A stretch of DNA of 64,000 bases, taken from contig OU015674.1 of the NCBI GenBank assembly GCA_907165275.2, positions 3,533,001 through 3,597,000 on the forward strand, in the 5' to 3' direction. This DNA is from Zygaena filipendulae. Taxonomy: Eukaryota; Arthropoda; Insecta; Lepidoptera; Zygaenidae. Positions 12,801-27,800 of this stretch are shown piece by piece. A model generated the notes under the pieces. The model had not been told where the DNA came from and made no database searches. It was given only the letters and a program-made list of their open reading frames with translations. A program made the position numbers and the translations under genes. The stretch's first letter is position 1; every line of letters starts with the position of its first letter.

Positions 12801-15800
12801 ACAATATGTCGACAATATGCCCCACAGGGGGCTAAGATGCGCAACACGATAAAATTTTATCGAGCCATTTTATCGTGTTGCGCATCTTAGCCCCCCTGAA
12901 GAAGATCTGTTCTTATAATATATATTAGTATATATTGTATATAGTATAAATATGTAGTAAACGCGTTCCTGCGTATTTTAACTTTATTTGTAAGTTGTGT
13001 AGTTAACATTGGTTAACTTAATAAAATAAACTAATAAATCCTTAAGTACATATTAATATAGTCCTCCGCCACGTACTCTGGCTGTTCGCGATCGACTTAG
13101 AAACTACTGAACGGATTTTTATGCGGTTTTCACCAATAGATAGAGTGATTCTAGAGGAAGGTTTAAACGTATAATTTATCTTAGAATTCCCACGGGAACT
13201 TTGAAATTATTGCGGGTGAAACCGCGGGAAACAGCTAGTATACCTATAAACTCTTTATGGTACATTCAGGATACTTTAAAAGAAAAAATGCAGAACTAAA
13301 ATCATGAGAACAAAACCAACGAATCTTTGCAGTTCCCATTAGGGAGTTCTAGTGGCAATCTTCCGGCTTCATCTTCAGAGTTCAGACCCTACTCTCTAGT
13401 CATCATAATTATGTACTTAGTTGAAAGTACCTACTCACGGCAACAAAACAAACTGGCTCAGACTCGACTGGCCTATCCAAAGATATTGAAAGAGAATAGA
13501 TTTTATTTTGGTTTTATTTTGATCATTCCCCACGCAAAAATTGGTTGACGTGGATTGCATAGTAAAAGTTTGTACTGTCCGTCTATTCTCTTATAATGTG
13601 AAAAAAAACTCTGCGTGAAAAAAAGCTCCATCTTCAGACCAGCTCCATGGTACTTACATATAATATAATATCACATATTATACCAAATTTTATCTTAATC
13701 GAATACCAATCGGAATTCAATGTTTTTATTTATTTTATTCATTATAATTGATGTAAATTCAAATCAGTAAAGTTCTGCGATACCTATCTTAGAAATTAAT
13801 GAAATAATCTTTTGGACATAACGTTTCTATCACGTACGTTACATACCTACGTACCTATATAACTTTTGAAAGTGAGTTTTTTTATTACTTTAGTATCGAC
13901 CCCCTGCTGGATTGGTCCATTACTTAGGCTCTAGCAATGGTCCACTGCTGAATTGGTTCAGTTGTGAACCGCAGTCGGCTATGACATGATGATGAAGCAG
14001 ATGTATAATATTAATTTCTCAAGTACTAACTTTTTTATTTTTAGATATCGATGAAAGGAGTCGTGAGTACCTAATAAGTATATTATTTACCAACCTATAT
14101 GTATTCCATTTGTGTTGTATACTTGCTTAATAAAGCTTTGGTTTTCGTGACTATAGTTTTCGTAATTACCTAGATCAGTAAATATCAATAATAAGTAATA
14201 ACAGCTAGATGCAAAACTATTTCATCTAAAAATGTTTTGATACCGTTCACATGACTTCCTTCTATGTTTCTAACCCCTGTCTGATTAGGTGAAATAGATA
14301 TATATCTATATTCCACACTGAGCATGAAATCCCTTTGAAATGAAATAAGAATTTGTTGCCGTTGAAAGAAAGAAATAAAGACAAAAGAAAAGAAAATTTG
14401 CCAACACAATATGTAACAAATATTAATTGAAACATTATAATTATCGTTGACAAAATGGTTCGTTAGTGAACAAGACTAATTGGGATATTTATGGCCCATT
14501 ATGTACCTTCTTTATTTCTGTTTCTCTGTTGATGATAACCAGCTACAGACGTTCTTTGAAAATATGAACATGGGAAAAATCTTTCCTAAGATTCGTTGAA
14601 AAACATAGACCTTGGGCTATGATACTGTTATGTGAATTGTGAAGTTAACATTATACTAGTATAATATTATTATTATGGTTTCAGACGCTTCGTCATATTC
14701 CAACATTACTTCCATAATATCTTACTGCGTGTGTCAATTATGGAACAAACGATAGTTTGCATTTGAGAAAAATTTACCAACTGCAAATTGGTGTTGAGTT
14801 CTTTTTAGGCATTCCCGGTTATGCTAAGCTTATTTGCTGCGTCAGCTGTTGTCTATTTACTGTTTTTAAAGATAATATAACTATAACTGTTTTATATAAG
14901 TTTATTTTTTAATTGCGTGGAAACTGCCTTCGCTATTAGCAGCAAATTGCAAAAAGTGCTTCAGTTTAATAAAATTAATTTGGACAAGGAAGTCTTATAA
15001 AACAACTTCAATTCCCGCCCAAATAGGATTTGATCGCACAATTTCGTCCAGTGAAAGATTTAATTAAAAGGTAGTTACATAATGTTTCGTCCCTATGTTA
15101 ATATTGTCAATAGTGATTAGGCTCATGATATGAGATCATATTAAGTTTTCGTTCGTTTATAAATATATTGACCGAAGAGGGTTTTTTAATATATCAATGA
15201 TCGAAGAGCTTTTTTTTTTTTTCGGGGAAAGAACAGGCAAATGTTTTTAGACCATTGCCGTATACTTTAGTAACTTTTGCGTATTTAAAAAACGTATGTA
15301 CTTTTCACTTAGCTATTTGACGACGGCACAGTTTACGCTTGTTCGAATAGAAGTCAAGATAATTGATGGAATTTTCCCCACCACTTCATTCTTTATTGAC
15401 TTCATAGGTTAGTTTTCAGATTTCTTTTGTAGTCAGTGAGTCAGTGACCTTTTACTTTTGTTTAAATATAGATACGTAGATAAAACTTATGGTATACTTT
15501 GTATTTACTTACTTATTTTCGTTAATCATTTGAAAAACCTTAATATTTCTAATAATAGTAAATACCTATCTAATAATTTACACATTACAAGTATAAACAG
15601 AAGCTTAAAATAATTTTCTGAACACTGTGCAGTGTTCAGCGCTTGTATTCATAAATAAACATTAAACACTGTTTCTGCGATATTTCCTTAGCTTTGCAAA
15701 TATATTGTAACTGTTTCTTTTTCTCACAAAGAGAAAATTACTATCAGATACTAGGTATGTAACCTACTGCCTATGTAGCTTCTAATAAATGTGCTTCAAT

Positions 15801-18800
15801 ATGGTTTACTAATGTGCAGAAATGTTGGACAAAAGCATCAAAAGCAATAGAGTTTTACAATAATCACAATTTGTATGTTCATAATATAAATAAGAGATAC
15901 AATATCGATTTCTACAAAGTTTACTGAAACTGAAACAATGCTATAAACTACGAAAATACACTACCCAATATGCTACTGCTATACTGCCTACCCTGAGGAA
16001 AAAATAGGGGCTTGTTCAGCTGTTCAGAAAAGTTCGCGACCGAAAGTTCCCCACCGAAGATCGGTCAACATAAATATTTCTGTTACCGGTGTACGGTTGG
16101 GCATCATTAGGTCTGTTCTCTCGTTTGCACATTATCATTGACATCGCGCGGGGTCGGTCCTTGTGCCTGCCGGTCACTGATATTGTGTCGTTAACACATT
16201 TATTTATTTATTTAAACTTCATGTACATCAAGGTACAAAAGGCGAACTTAATGCCACAGTGGTATTTTCTGCCAGTCAACCTTCAGGTAGTAGATACAGA
16301 GAGCTCACTCGGCGGTGCATTTGCGATATATATTTAGATAAAAACTCACATAGATACATAGATACCCACATACCCACATACATACATACATACATACATA
16401 CATACATACATACATACACATATACATACCTACATATGTACATAAACACACACATAAATAATTACACACACATCACACACACACACATCTTTCAGGCAAC
16501 GGAAGAAGTTTCGATCGCCCTGGAGGGCGACGGTTCGGGCGACCGAAACTAGGCCCTCCAGGGATTTTCGCTTGCTTCTTCGGTCTGCGATACGAGTTGA
16601 AATAAGAAACTTAAAGTGGACTCTTTTCATATTTACACAATTGATGATTATCATAATATTAAAGATGTTATGTTTGTGTGATGTTCTGTAAATATCTGTA
16701 TGTGGGACTAGAAATAAAAGTTTATAGTGTTCTTCGGAAAATCTGCATGCAAAAATGTATCATTTCCTAGTCACACGTCTGTTATATAGGGTTATTCAAA
16801 GTGAAACACCGCGGGGCACAGCTATAGCCATAACTACCCATTTTGTTGCAGGGAGTGTCTTTGAAGTGGCACCAACGCACGAGACTCGAGCGGTTCCTGT
16901 TGGTCTTCTGTCCAGTTCTGTTCTTGCTGTCGGTCTTCCTCATCATCACTGTTGCAGTAACAGTGCACGGCCCGTCTTCCATCCCAGTACCGCCGTGCTA
17001 CACTCCAGAGACCAAAGGTAACCACGAGCTCCAGCTAGGACCAGTTTTATATTAATTATTCTGCAAGTCTATACTTACTAATATAATCCTACTAATATTA
17101 TAATTGTGAATGTGTGGATGTTTGGATGTTTGTTACTCAATCACGCAAAAACGCCTAAACGGTTTTTAATGAAATTTGGCATGCACGTTGTCAAGGGTAT
17201 ACCAGACGGAATACCAGAGAAAACTCCGGAATTACCGCGGGTGAAACCGCGAGGCATAGCTAGTAATATTATAAAGAGGAATGATTTGATTTTTTGTTTG
17301 TTTGTTTGTTTGTTACGATATAACTCTAAAACTACTGGACCAATTTCAAAAATTCTTTCTTTCACCATTACAAAGCTGAGCTACATTATCCCTGAGTAAT
17401 AATAGGCTGTATTGTAATTCGGAATACCCGCGGGAACTCAGATTTAAGTGTTCAATCAACTGAACAGTTCTCATGGCTTTCTTCCGACTCCATCATCAGA
17501 TCAGCTCCATGTCATAATAGGTAATATTGCATTGACATCCGAACTTGTTAATTATAATTTACAAGCGAAGCTGATATTAAAGCATGTTAAAACAAGGAAA
17601 TGTACGGCAGATGTAGTGTTGGGCGGACCAAGATTGACAGCTGGTCTGGTGAGAATGAGCTGAATAAGGGCGGCTTCAAGCTGCGGTTCTTTATTAGCTG
17701 ATACGGTGATCATGTTGACGAAATAAAGACCACTCCTTTTCTTTCTTTCTTTCTTATGAAATTTTGCCCTGTGCAGAGTGAAAAGTAGGGTTGCCAGAGT
17801 ATTTAAAATTGTGAAAACAACATAAATCTCTCAACACACATTTTTGATAGATAGACACTCTTCACTGTTTTTAATATGACGCTTCAGTCTAAATGGTCCG
17901 CGATAAAACATATAAGATTAGAAAAGTTAGGAATGCTGAGTGCAGACTCAAAATAACTTTATCCAACCCTAACGTTTCTATGATATAGTGTGCCTTACAC
18001 GAATCCTTACTAATACTATATACATAAATGCAAAAGTGAGTTTGTTTGTTTGTTACGCTTTCACGCCTCAACAGCTCAACCGATCATCATGAAATTTGGC
18101 ATACACGTTGTCAAGGGTATAGGGAAGGACATAGGGTACTTTTTATCCCGGAATTCCTGTGGGAACTCCGTACTTATCGCGGCTGAAACCGCGGGGAACA
18201 GCTAGTAGAAGTGTCCATATAAAATAAAATCATCTTTAGTAACTTAAAACTACTGTGCAACTTCCCTTCTTTATCTACATAGCTATTACTGTGACTAGCA
18301 CAACAAATCCTGTGACACCTAGCACAACTAACTTTGCCATGAAGATTTGTGGGTTTGTACATCTTGTAAATCCAACTTTATTATCAAACAGTTACTTATA
18401 TTACCACCGACTGATTCCACAAGTTCATACCTTCTACGTCCCTAATGACTTGAGTATAGAGTCCAAAGTACAGAGTCTTTGTATAGGTATGTACTGGAGC
18501 ACACAGCAAGCACGATAGCTGAACATGATTGTGGCTGATTCACGTCACTCATGATTTATGTCATCGGTTGCTCGTTAAAATTTGTTACACTTCCGGTAAC
18601 TTCTCGCTTCACTTCTACCTACATCACTTCACTTTTGTGTGTGTGAAGTGTAATAAACCACCGTCTTATACTTCTATGTATACATAGTTGGTATTCTGTT
18701 TGTACTTTACCACTTTAATAGGTACACGCCAACAAAACACGGTGGTTTATTCTATAGTTTCGGTCGGTTCATGATCGGTTCCGTTACAAATGTAGCGATT

Positions 18801-21800
18801 GTAGACGACAAATCCTAATGCAGGTACTATTTCAAATATGACTACACATTTCTGTCACATCCTGTATATTATAGCATTTAAAGATTTCAGTCAATTTTTT
18901 CGAATGTCAAACTTTCCTGTATATTACGGTATCTAAAGATTCGTTTATCTTTGCTGATGTCAAACTTTTCAAATGATTATTTTTATAGTAAAAATTGGAC
19001 TAGGTATTTGATTTCTTTTTGGTGTACAGACGAGTTGTTTTAAAATATCACTCAATCAGTAATGCGCGTATATAACATAGTTCACTATTTATTTATTTAT
19101 TTATTTACTATAATACTCGTATATACCTACATCGAGTAAGTACACATTGTATTATATTTTGGAGTGGAATGTGATATGAAATAAACGTTGTTAATCACAG
19201 AAAATAATAACTGCGTAAGTACTTACATGTGCATTTATCGACTTTGTATATGCCAAACTTTCTTTACGTTTATAATTATTTACTAAACGACTTTGTTCGT
19301 GATTGATGACGCTCTACACAGTAATTAATGTCGACGACAATACACATAATACATACCTACCTACTTAATGATCACTTTTGCTAGTTGTTAAATCTTATCG
19401 TAATAGTACAAAACTGTTTACATATTTTTGATACGGCCTGTATTTAGTACTTACATACATAATTAACTAGCTGCATGTGCCCCGCGGATTCATCCGGGCG
19501 CGCCGCGTATGTTTCGGAATTCCCGCAGGAACTCCAAAATAGCATAGGTAATTTACTTCTTAAACCTTCCCTGAACTTCCTCAAGTATGTCAAGATCATG
19601 ATAAGCCAAATTGGTCCAGCCGTTCTCGAGTTTTAGCGAGACAAACGAACAGCAATTAATTTTTATCTAATGTATATAAATCACGTGTCACGTTGTTTGT
19701 CCGCGATGGACTCCGAAACTACTGAACGGATTTTGATAAAATTTTGCAACCATTTATAATATGGTCCAACTTAAAAGATAGGATAGTTTTTATCCCGGAA
19801 TTCCCTCGGGAACTGAAGGACATAGAGTACTTTTTTCCCGCAACCTCCGCGGGAACTCCGAAATTACCGCGGATGAAATCGCGGGGGACAGCTAGTAAAG
19901 TAGTAAGATTACTGTTTGCTATTTACTGACCAAAGAATAGAGATTATATTGAATTGAATTGAATTGATAAACTTTATTTGACACAACACAAAGATTTACA
20001 GCATACTTACGTATAAAGAAGCGACACTGTCCGTGGGATTAAATTAAATCTAATATATAAAATTTTAACAAAAAAATTAAAACCGACTTCCAAAAACACA
20101 AAACTAAAAAACTAAAAATAAAAAGCTAAAAATAACAAAATACCGATTTAATCCAAAAGACAAAAACACACGTAATATTATTATTGGTTTGTGCTACCAC
20201 TGATCGGTTTGAATTCGGTGACAAGCCCGCTGGTGTCTGCCCACTTGGGTTGTCCTGCTCACGAAGAGCTGGTGGCGGGAGTCGACTTATCCCATCTTCC
20301 CCCTTTATATTTGACTTGTCACCGACTTCAGACCGATCAGTGGTAGCACAAACCAATAATAATATTACGTGTGTTTTGTCTTTTGGATTAAATCGGTATT
20401 TTGTTATTTTTAGCTTTTTATTTTTAGTTTTTTAGTTTTGTGTTTTTGGAAGTCGGTTTTAATTTTTTTGTTAAAATTTTGTTTATTTTTCGCTTTTAAG
20501 TGACTTAGTTCGTAATTTCTCTAAGTTACAATAGCCTAATGTCAACTGCTCATCACCTTTTACAAAATATTGCTTTTCCCGACGCAGGGACGTTAATTGT
20601 TGAGGAGTTCTCCTAGTACGTCATCATCTGCAGTTCCACTTCACCAATTACATTGTAACGGGTATAAAATGTTTAGAAACCATATTAAAGTAAACGATTC
20701 GGAACCCGTGAAATACCCATTATTGAGTAGTTCCGATGACCATCTGTGGTCTTCATCATCAGTTCCACTTCTTCAAATTTTGCTTTCCAAAAGCAAAGAA
20801 ACGATTTACTATAAAAAATACAAAAATCGCTACAGGTGTACCCATAATTTTTAAAGAGTTCCCTCGATTACTCCAAGATCCCATCATCAGATCTCGACTT
20901 GGTGACAATGGAATCAATTTAGGAGTATCCCCTTTCAAACAAAAAAACAATTTTCGAAATCGCTTCAATCGGAACCCGTGAAATAAGTATTGATTTTGAG
21001 TTGTTCCGATGACCATCTGTGGTCTTCATCATCAGTTCCACTTCTTCAAATTTTGCTTTCCGAAAGCAAATGAACGATTTACTATCAAAAATACCCAAAT
21101 CGCTATAGGTGTGCCTATAATTTTTGAAGAGTTCCCTCGATTTCTCCAAGATCCCATCATCAGATCCCGACTTGGTGGCAATGGGACCTAATTGGGAGTA
21201 AACCCTTTCAAACAAAAAAGAATTTTCCAAATCGGTCCAACCGTCTTCGAGTAATCGGTGAACATACATAAAAAAAAAAAGAAAAAAAAACATACATACA
21301 ATCGAACATAGAACCTCCTCCTTTTTGGAAGTCGGTTAAAAATTCTCGTGTAATGGTGTTTGTAATTTAACTCCTCCGAAACGGCTCAACCGATTTTTAT
21401 GAAATTTTATATGCATATTCAGTAGGTTTGAGAATCGGCTACTATCTATTTTTCATCCCGGAATCCCCGCGGGAACTCCGAAACTCACGCGGGTGGAACC
21501 GCGGGGCACAGCTAGTCTAATATATAAAATTCTCGTGTCACAATGTTAGTAACCATACTCCTCCGAAACGGTTTGACCGATTTTTATGAAATTTTATATG
21601 CATATTCAGTAGGTCTGAGAATCGTCTACTATCTATTTTTCATCCCGAAATCCCCGCGGGAACTCCGAACTCACGTGGGTGATACCGCGGGGTACAGCTA
21701 GTCTAATATATAAAATTCTCGTGTCACGGTGTTTGTAATATAACTCTTCCTAAACGGCTCGACCGATTTTTTATGAAATTTTCTATGCATATTCAGTAGG

Positions 21801-24800
21801 TCTGAGAATCGGCTACTATCTATTTTTCATCCCCCTAATGGGAGTTCCTGCGGAAATTCCGAAACTCACGCGAGTGGAACCGCGGGGCACAGCTAGTTAC
21901 ATATATTAAATACTAGCGTAGATTGAAAAGTTCGCGGCCTCATATTATAGACATGATTAGAAAATTCTTTTTCTTTCTCCCTTCATTATATTCAGTAACT
22001 CTTTTCGTTATCTCATTTAAGTGATTATCCGCCGCACTCAGAGTCGACTTTAATGATTACTTAGTTAAGTATAGATTTTTAAAACAAAACTGCCGCAATC
22101 AGAGACGTTCAGTAAATTAATGTTAATTGGCATTTAATGAGATGTAACCTAATTAGTTAAATGCCAATTAACATTAATTTATTAAACTTGTCTGATTGCG
22201 GCAGTTTTGTTTTAAAAATCTATACTTAACTAAGTAATCATTAAAGTCGACTCTGAGTGCGGCGGTATATGTTAATCTTTTGAGGAAAATAAAGATTCTT
22301 AAACCAGAATTTCTTATTGCAGAATCCAGCGTTTGCTTGACTGGTTCCTGCATATACACGGCCAGCGAAGTGATCAGGGCTCTCGACGAGTCGCACGAGC
22401 CTTGCGAGGATTTCTACGAGTTCGCGTGCGGCGGATGGATTAGGAACAACCCTATTCCCGAGGGCAAGTCCAGCTGGGGCATCTTCAGCAAGATCGAGCT
22501 GCAGAATCAGTTGACTATACGATATGCGCTTGGTGAGTATCTATACCCAGACCCGGCCCCGTCAGCCAAGTTAACAATCTATTACCGTTAATGGTAGGTA
22601 TAGAATAAACATAATTTTAACAAAAAAATTAAAACCGACTTCCAAAAACACAAAAATGCTAAACTATAAAAAGCTAAAAATAACAAAATATTGTGCTTAC
22701 CGATTTAATCCATAAGACAAAAATCAAGCCTAATATTATTATTGGTTTGTGCTACCACTGATCTGAAATCCATTACAAGCGGTAATGAGACTAACACAAA
22801 AATGGAACTAGATACAAAGGAAATGACGTCTTTAGTGACATTGTTAAAAATTATCGCCCATCGATCATCGTAGGCGAAACAAACAGTACAAGACGCTGAA
22901 ACGTAAGCCTGCAAATATAAACTTTATATTAAAGTACAATATTTGCATACTATTGTTTCATTAACACGTATCTAGCGGAGTACTAACAGTTCGACACTTT
23001 AGTAAAATCTAACATTGTTTTATAGAGCAATATTAAAATACTAGCTGTTCCCCGCGGTTGCATGCACCTGCGTTATTTCGGAGTTTCCGCAGGAATTCTG
23101 GGGTAAAAAGGACCTTAACATTTCCTTCTCTGTACCCCTTACCACGTGTGTGCAAAATTTCGAGTAATATCGCTGGGTAATGGGTATATTCAGTGAGATT
23201 GATAGGTTTTGGTGGTTTTGGACAATGTCAATGGACATCACCGGTGGATTTTTTCATCTAAAGTCAATGTCAATTGTCACAGAACTCACAGATTGATGCA
23301 AAGTACGGAAGCAGCAAGTTACAGCCATAGAGTTAAGACAGGCATAGCATAGGAGTAAAAATAAATTTTCTCGAATCAGCTTTTATTTAGGTGGTTAGGT
23401 TTTTACACGTCTTGTGACTTGTGAGCATGCATTGAGAAATAGGAGCCGCGCGAATCGGTGTAAGTAATTGCCTATTTATTTATTCATTTATTCAACAAAA
23501 TTCCACAGCACATGACAACGTTATAATTTCACTACTCAGATTTGATATATATATTTGATATTGATATATCCCTTTGACATATAACTATCGTAATCAAAAA
23601 ACCTTTTAAAAAGGTTCAGAAAACCTCGTATCGAGTAGATACATCTGGGATCGGTTCCGTGTTATAGGTGGGCAGCCGACTGCCAAACTGTAATTCCAGA
23701 TTTAGATAATCTATGCTATGCCTACACGCGGTCGTTTGAGGCGCGAAGAGGTGTCCGCCGCAGATAGATATTTTATCTCTATAGACATAAGTAAAATTGA
23801 AGTGTCTGTTTGCAATTCCAACTTTTCACTAGATACACATGAAAGTACTTATATACGGTATTTTACATAATTTTTATTTTTTATTTTTCTCTGTCTGTCT
23901 GTTTGTTTCGGCTAGTATGTAAAACGGCTGGACCGATTGTAATGGGACTATCACTGGCAGATAGCTGATGTTACAAGGACTTAGGCTACATTTATTGTAG
24001 CAAAAAAAATTGTGCCCGCGAAATCCCGAAACTCACGCGGGTGAGACCGCGGGGCACAGCTAGTTATATATAAAGTACGATGCACACTGAGAACCAGATA
24101 TCCAATACTCAAGTAAAACAGAACCGCAGCACTCGATAAAAGTCATCCCACATTTATATATCGATACTAGTAAGTACTAGTATAGTTTTGTATTATCTGT
24201 GATACTTACTAGCATAGATACCTCTCGCTTTGTCGAACGGCCAACGCCATGAGAGGAGAGCGTTATAGATGAAGGTGCGGTGTAGTTGTGTTATTAAGCC
24301 CTTCAATGCGTATAACGCCAAGTTGACGAAAAATTAGACTTTTTGATTAGACAATTTTCGTGAACACCTTACGTCACGATACTTTCCTCAGTTACTTAAT
24401 GTTTTTGGTAGGTAAATCGTTCAAAAATATCGTTCACTAAATAATAACGTTTTCAAAAATTGAACCTTCGAATTAGCCTAATGTCAACTGTTCATCACCT
24501 TTTACAAAATATTGCTTTTCCCGATGCAGGGACGTTAATTGTCGAGGAGTTCTCCTCGTGCTTCACCATCAGTTCCACTTCACCATATACATTGTGACGA
24601 GCATAAATTGTTTAATAACCATATTAAATGAAATACGTATTATTGTTGAGTAGTTCCGATGACCATCTGTAGGCTTCATCATCAGTTCCACTTCTTCAAA
24701 TTTTGCTTTATTCCGAAAGCAAATGAACGATTTACTATGAAAAATACCCAAATCGCTATAGGTGTGCCTATAATTTTTGAAGAGTTCCCTCTTCTCCAAG

Positions 24801-27800
24801 ATCCCATCATCAGATCCCGATTTCGTGGTAATGCGACCTAATTGGGAGTATACTCTTTCAAACAAAAAAAGAATTTCTAACTAACTAACGGACTAATTAG
24901 AATTTTGATTTTCAAAAGTCGTCAACATCCCTTTTCCAAGTGACCGTACGTCCCCTTTGGCTTTGGTATTAGAATTATGTAAAATATCTAGTAAAAATAA
25001 AAAATAAAGATAATATTAGCAGTCATGGCAGCGTCATATTATACGTAATACTTCATATCCGTCTCCAACTCCTTGGCATGGCGGAAGCTCTTGCAGCTGG
25101 CAGTGTCGGATTGAGGAGTTACTTCGCAAACCCACTTCCTCTTGACATGCTCAGACTAGAAAATAGAACCATGTATTCATCATACAAAGTAAATAAGTAA
25201 ATTTGTAACAATTTCTATGGTCTATGGACTGTCAAATAAATAAATATAAGTCTACTTCCATCCGGTATTCGAACCTGGTACCCCTTGAGCAGTAGAGAGG
25301 GTTGCCGCAATGGTCACCATTGATTATATTATTAGGGATAAATGCAAATGTGAGTTTGTTTTTTGTTTGTTTACACTTTTATGCCTAAACTCAACCGATC
25401 ATCGTGAAATTTTTAATGCACGTTGTCAGCGGTATAGAAAAGGACAAGGTAGGTTTATTGTAGGATTCCCACGTAAACTCTGGGTGAAACCGCAGGGAAC
25501 AGTAAGTATAAGTTTACTTTGAAAGGTTGTGTTATAGCGAATAAACCTAGGTGTGTTAGTTTGAAACTTAAAGTAGGGTAGGTAAGCTCATCGTATTCCA
25601 TGATATTTATGACTGGAACTTCTAAGCCATTGGTCCATGTTCTAAGCTTAATTTTTTGTTAGTATCCAACCAGTCTATTATTGGTACCTATATAATATCA
25701 AACTTAATTTTACGTTCCAAAACCTAAAAAGTTTTACCCAAGCTTACGTCTATACTTGTCTAAATCCGTGACAGTCACTTTATATCAACCACTTTTTAGG
25801 TACATTGCACGTATTAGTAACACCTAAATATTATGTAGATATAGATAATAAGTACATAACAGCGAGTTAGTGAGTTATTGTGAATTATATAAACCTAATT
25901 TATCACTATTCAACGCACATAATACTTGTGTGTGTTTCAATTAGAATATTGCTTTTATGGGAGGACTTAGCGAAACATCTTTTAAATTTTATATAGAGGT
26001 AGGTAAAGAAATAGAATATTTTAAACAAACAATATTATTTTACATTTCGTAGTAGCTATTTTGCTATAAAAATATTGGAGCCAAGACGAATTTTTCGTTC
26101 TCTATCTCCATCCAGCAGTGAAGAAAAAATTTTAACACGTGCGGGAAATTGTGATAGAGATAGGTAAAGCGATGATGCGGTCAATTGTTGTCTCTTTCTT
26201 GAATTCTGATTGGCGCATAAAAATTAAAAAGAGAGTGAGAAAGAGAGATCGGCCGTACATGGGCCGTACAGTTACTTTGTCTCTTTCTATTTTATAAGTA
26301 AATATATTCTGTTCCCTGCGGTTTCACCCGCGTTAAAATCGGAGTTCCCGTGGAAATTTTGGTGTATAAAAGTTTTCTATATTTTTTGTACCCCTGAAAA
26401 CGTGTAAGTATACTAAACTTCATGGTGATCGGTTAAATAGTTAAAGCGAGAAAGCATAACAAAAAAATTATGAACTCACATTTCGCGTTTCTAGTACTCG
26501 TAATTTTAGGTGCGCGACTGTTCAATAATAATATCATGCATGTATGTCATTAGTGACTAGCGTCCATCTAGACTGGTTGAAGAAACTGACAATTGAGAAA
26601 AGTTATAATACTTCACGTAGAACTCATTGTTTTTCCAGAGAAAGTGAACACAACAGATAATAAAAGCGCCGAGGCGAAAGCTCGGGTCTACTACGACGCG
26701 TGTATAGATGCTAACGAGACGATCGAAAAACTAGCGGAGAAGCCTTTGGTGGGGGTCATCAAGACCCTGGGCGGGTGGCACATCCTCAACGCGACCATGA
26801 TCAAACAGCAGAGGTGGAACTTACAGAATCTATTACAAGATGTACAAAATACGTAAGTTGCGACCAATCTTATGTATTATATGTATGTTTCAAAGAGCGA
26901 ATAAAATCCATATAATAGTAAATGTGATGACTGATCAAATGATCATCCTTAGCAAATAAGTAGATATGTAGATTTGGGCATACTGTAGCGTCATTTTATA
27001 TTGTACCTATATTCCGACACGGTGAAATGTTTGTATTGAAATTTACTATGGAAGCATTAGAGCCCGTCTTTAATCACTATTGAGAATTTTACTATGGAAA
27101 TGATAGGCATTGCCATAGCAAAATTCTCAATAGTGTTAGTAAAGACGGGCTCTAAAATGCGTCTATAGTTTTCAATACGAAAACACCGTTTACTATAGAA
27201 GATTAGTACCTACTTTTGCGTTATTATATAAACCAATATTTAAATAGTTGACTGAAAAACAGGAAACAATTGATACACCAAAGCAAAGGTCACGAAATAT
27301 AATATAGCCGGATCTATTATGAAGATGTAGTAAAAAAACATTTATAAGAAAAGCATTAGGAGATTTTATACAAAATTGTTATCTTTGTCGAAGGTATAAC
27401 TTAGGAGGACTCTTCAATTGGGCTGTCACAGAGGACGATAGAAATTCTTCAAAGCACGTTATAGTTGTAAGTATGTAAGTTACATATTTGTATATACCAA
27501 ATATGTATAATAATGACATCACTCACTAGATAACTCTAAATAATGCTAGGTTCAAATTCTTTGTTTAAATATAAATATTCCATTTGCACTCTTTTTGCTC
27601 AATTCTGGCTACTCGGGGTTTTTTCTTTTGGATAACAATCCGAAATAAAGTACCTTATTCGACAGTGAACAAACGTTTCTATGTAGCAAAGCTGTAAAGT
27701 TTAAAGGCAGTTTGGTGACATAACCGATGGACCGAAAGAGTCCTCGATATGACTTGGGATTAGGCAAACGCATTGTGGGGTAAAAAACCCCATCTGACTA

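Noticed and set aside
16755..17055. Competing frames around peptidase exon 2
   Set aside because: Only the frame starting after ttgcag at 16852 carries the membrane helix and joins exons 1 and 3 in phase.
21336..21896. Regularly spaced repeats suggesting a CRISPR-like array
   Set aside because: The units are about 180-190 bp and abut without spacers, with TC/CTAG Helitron ends, in a eukaryotic genome.
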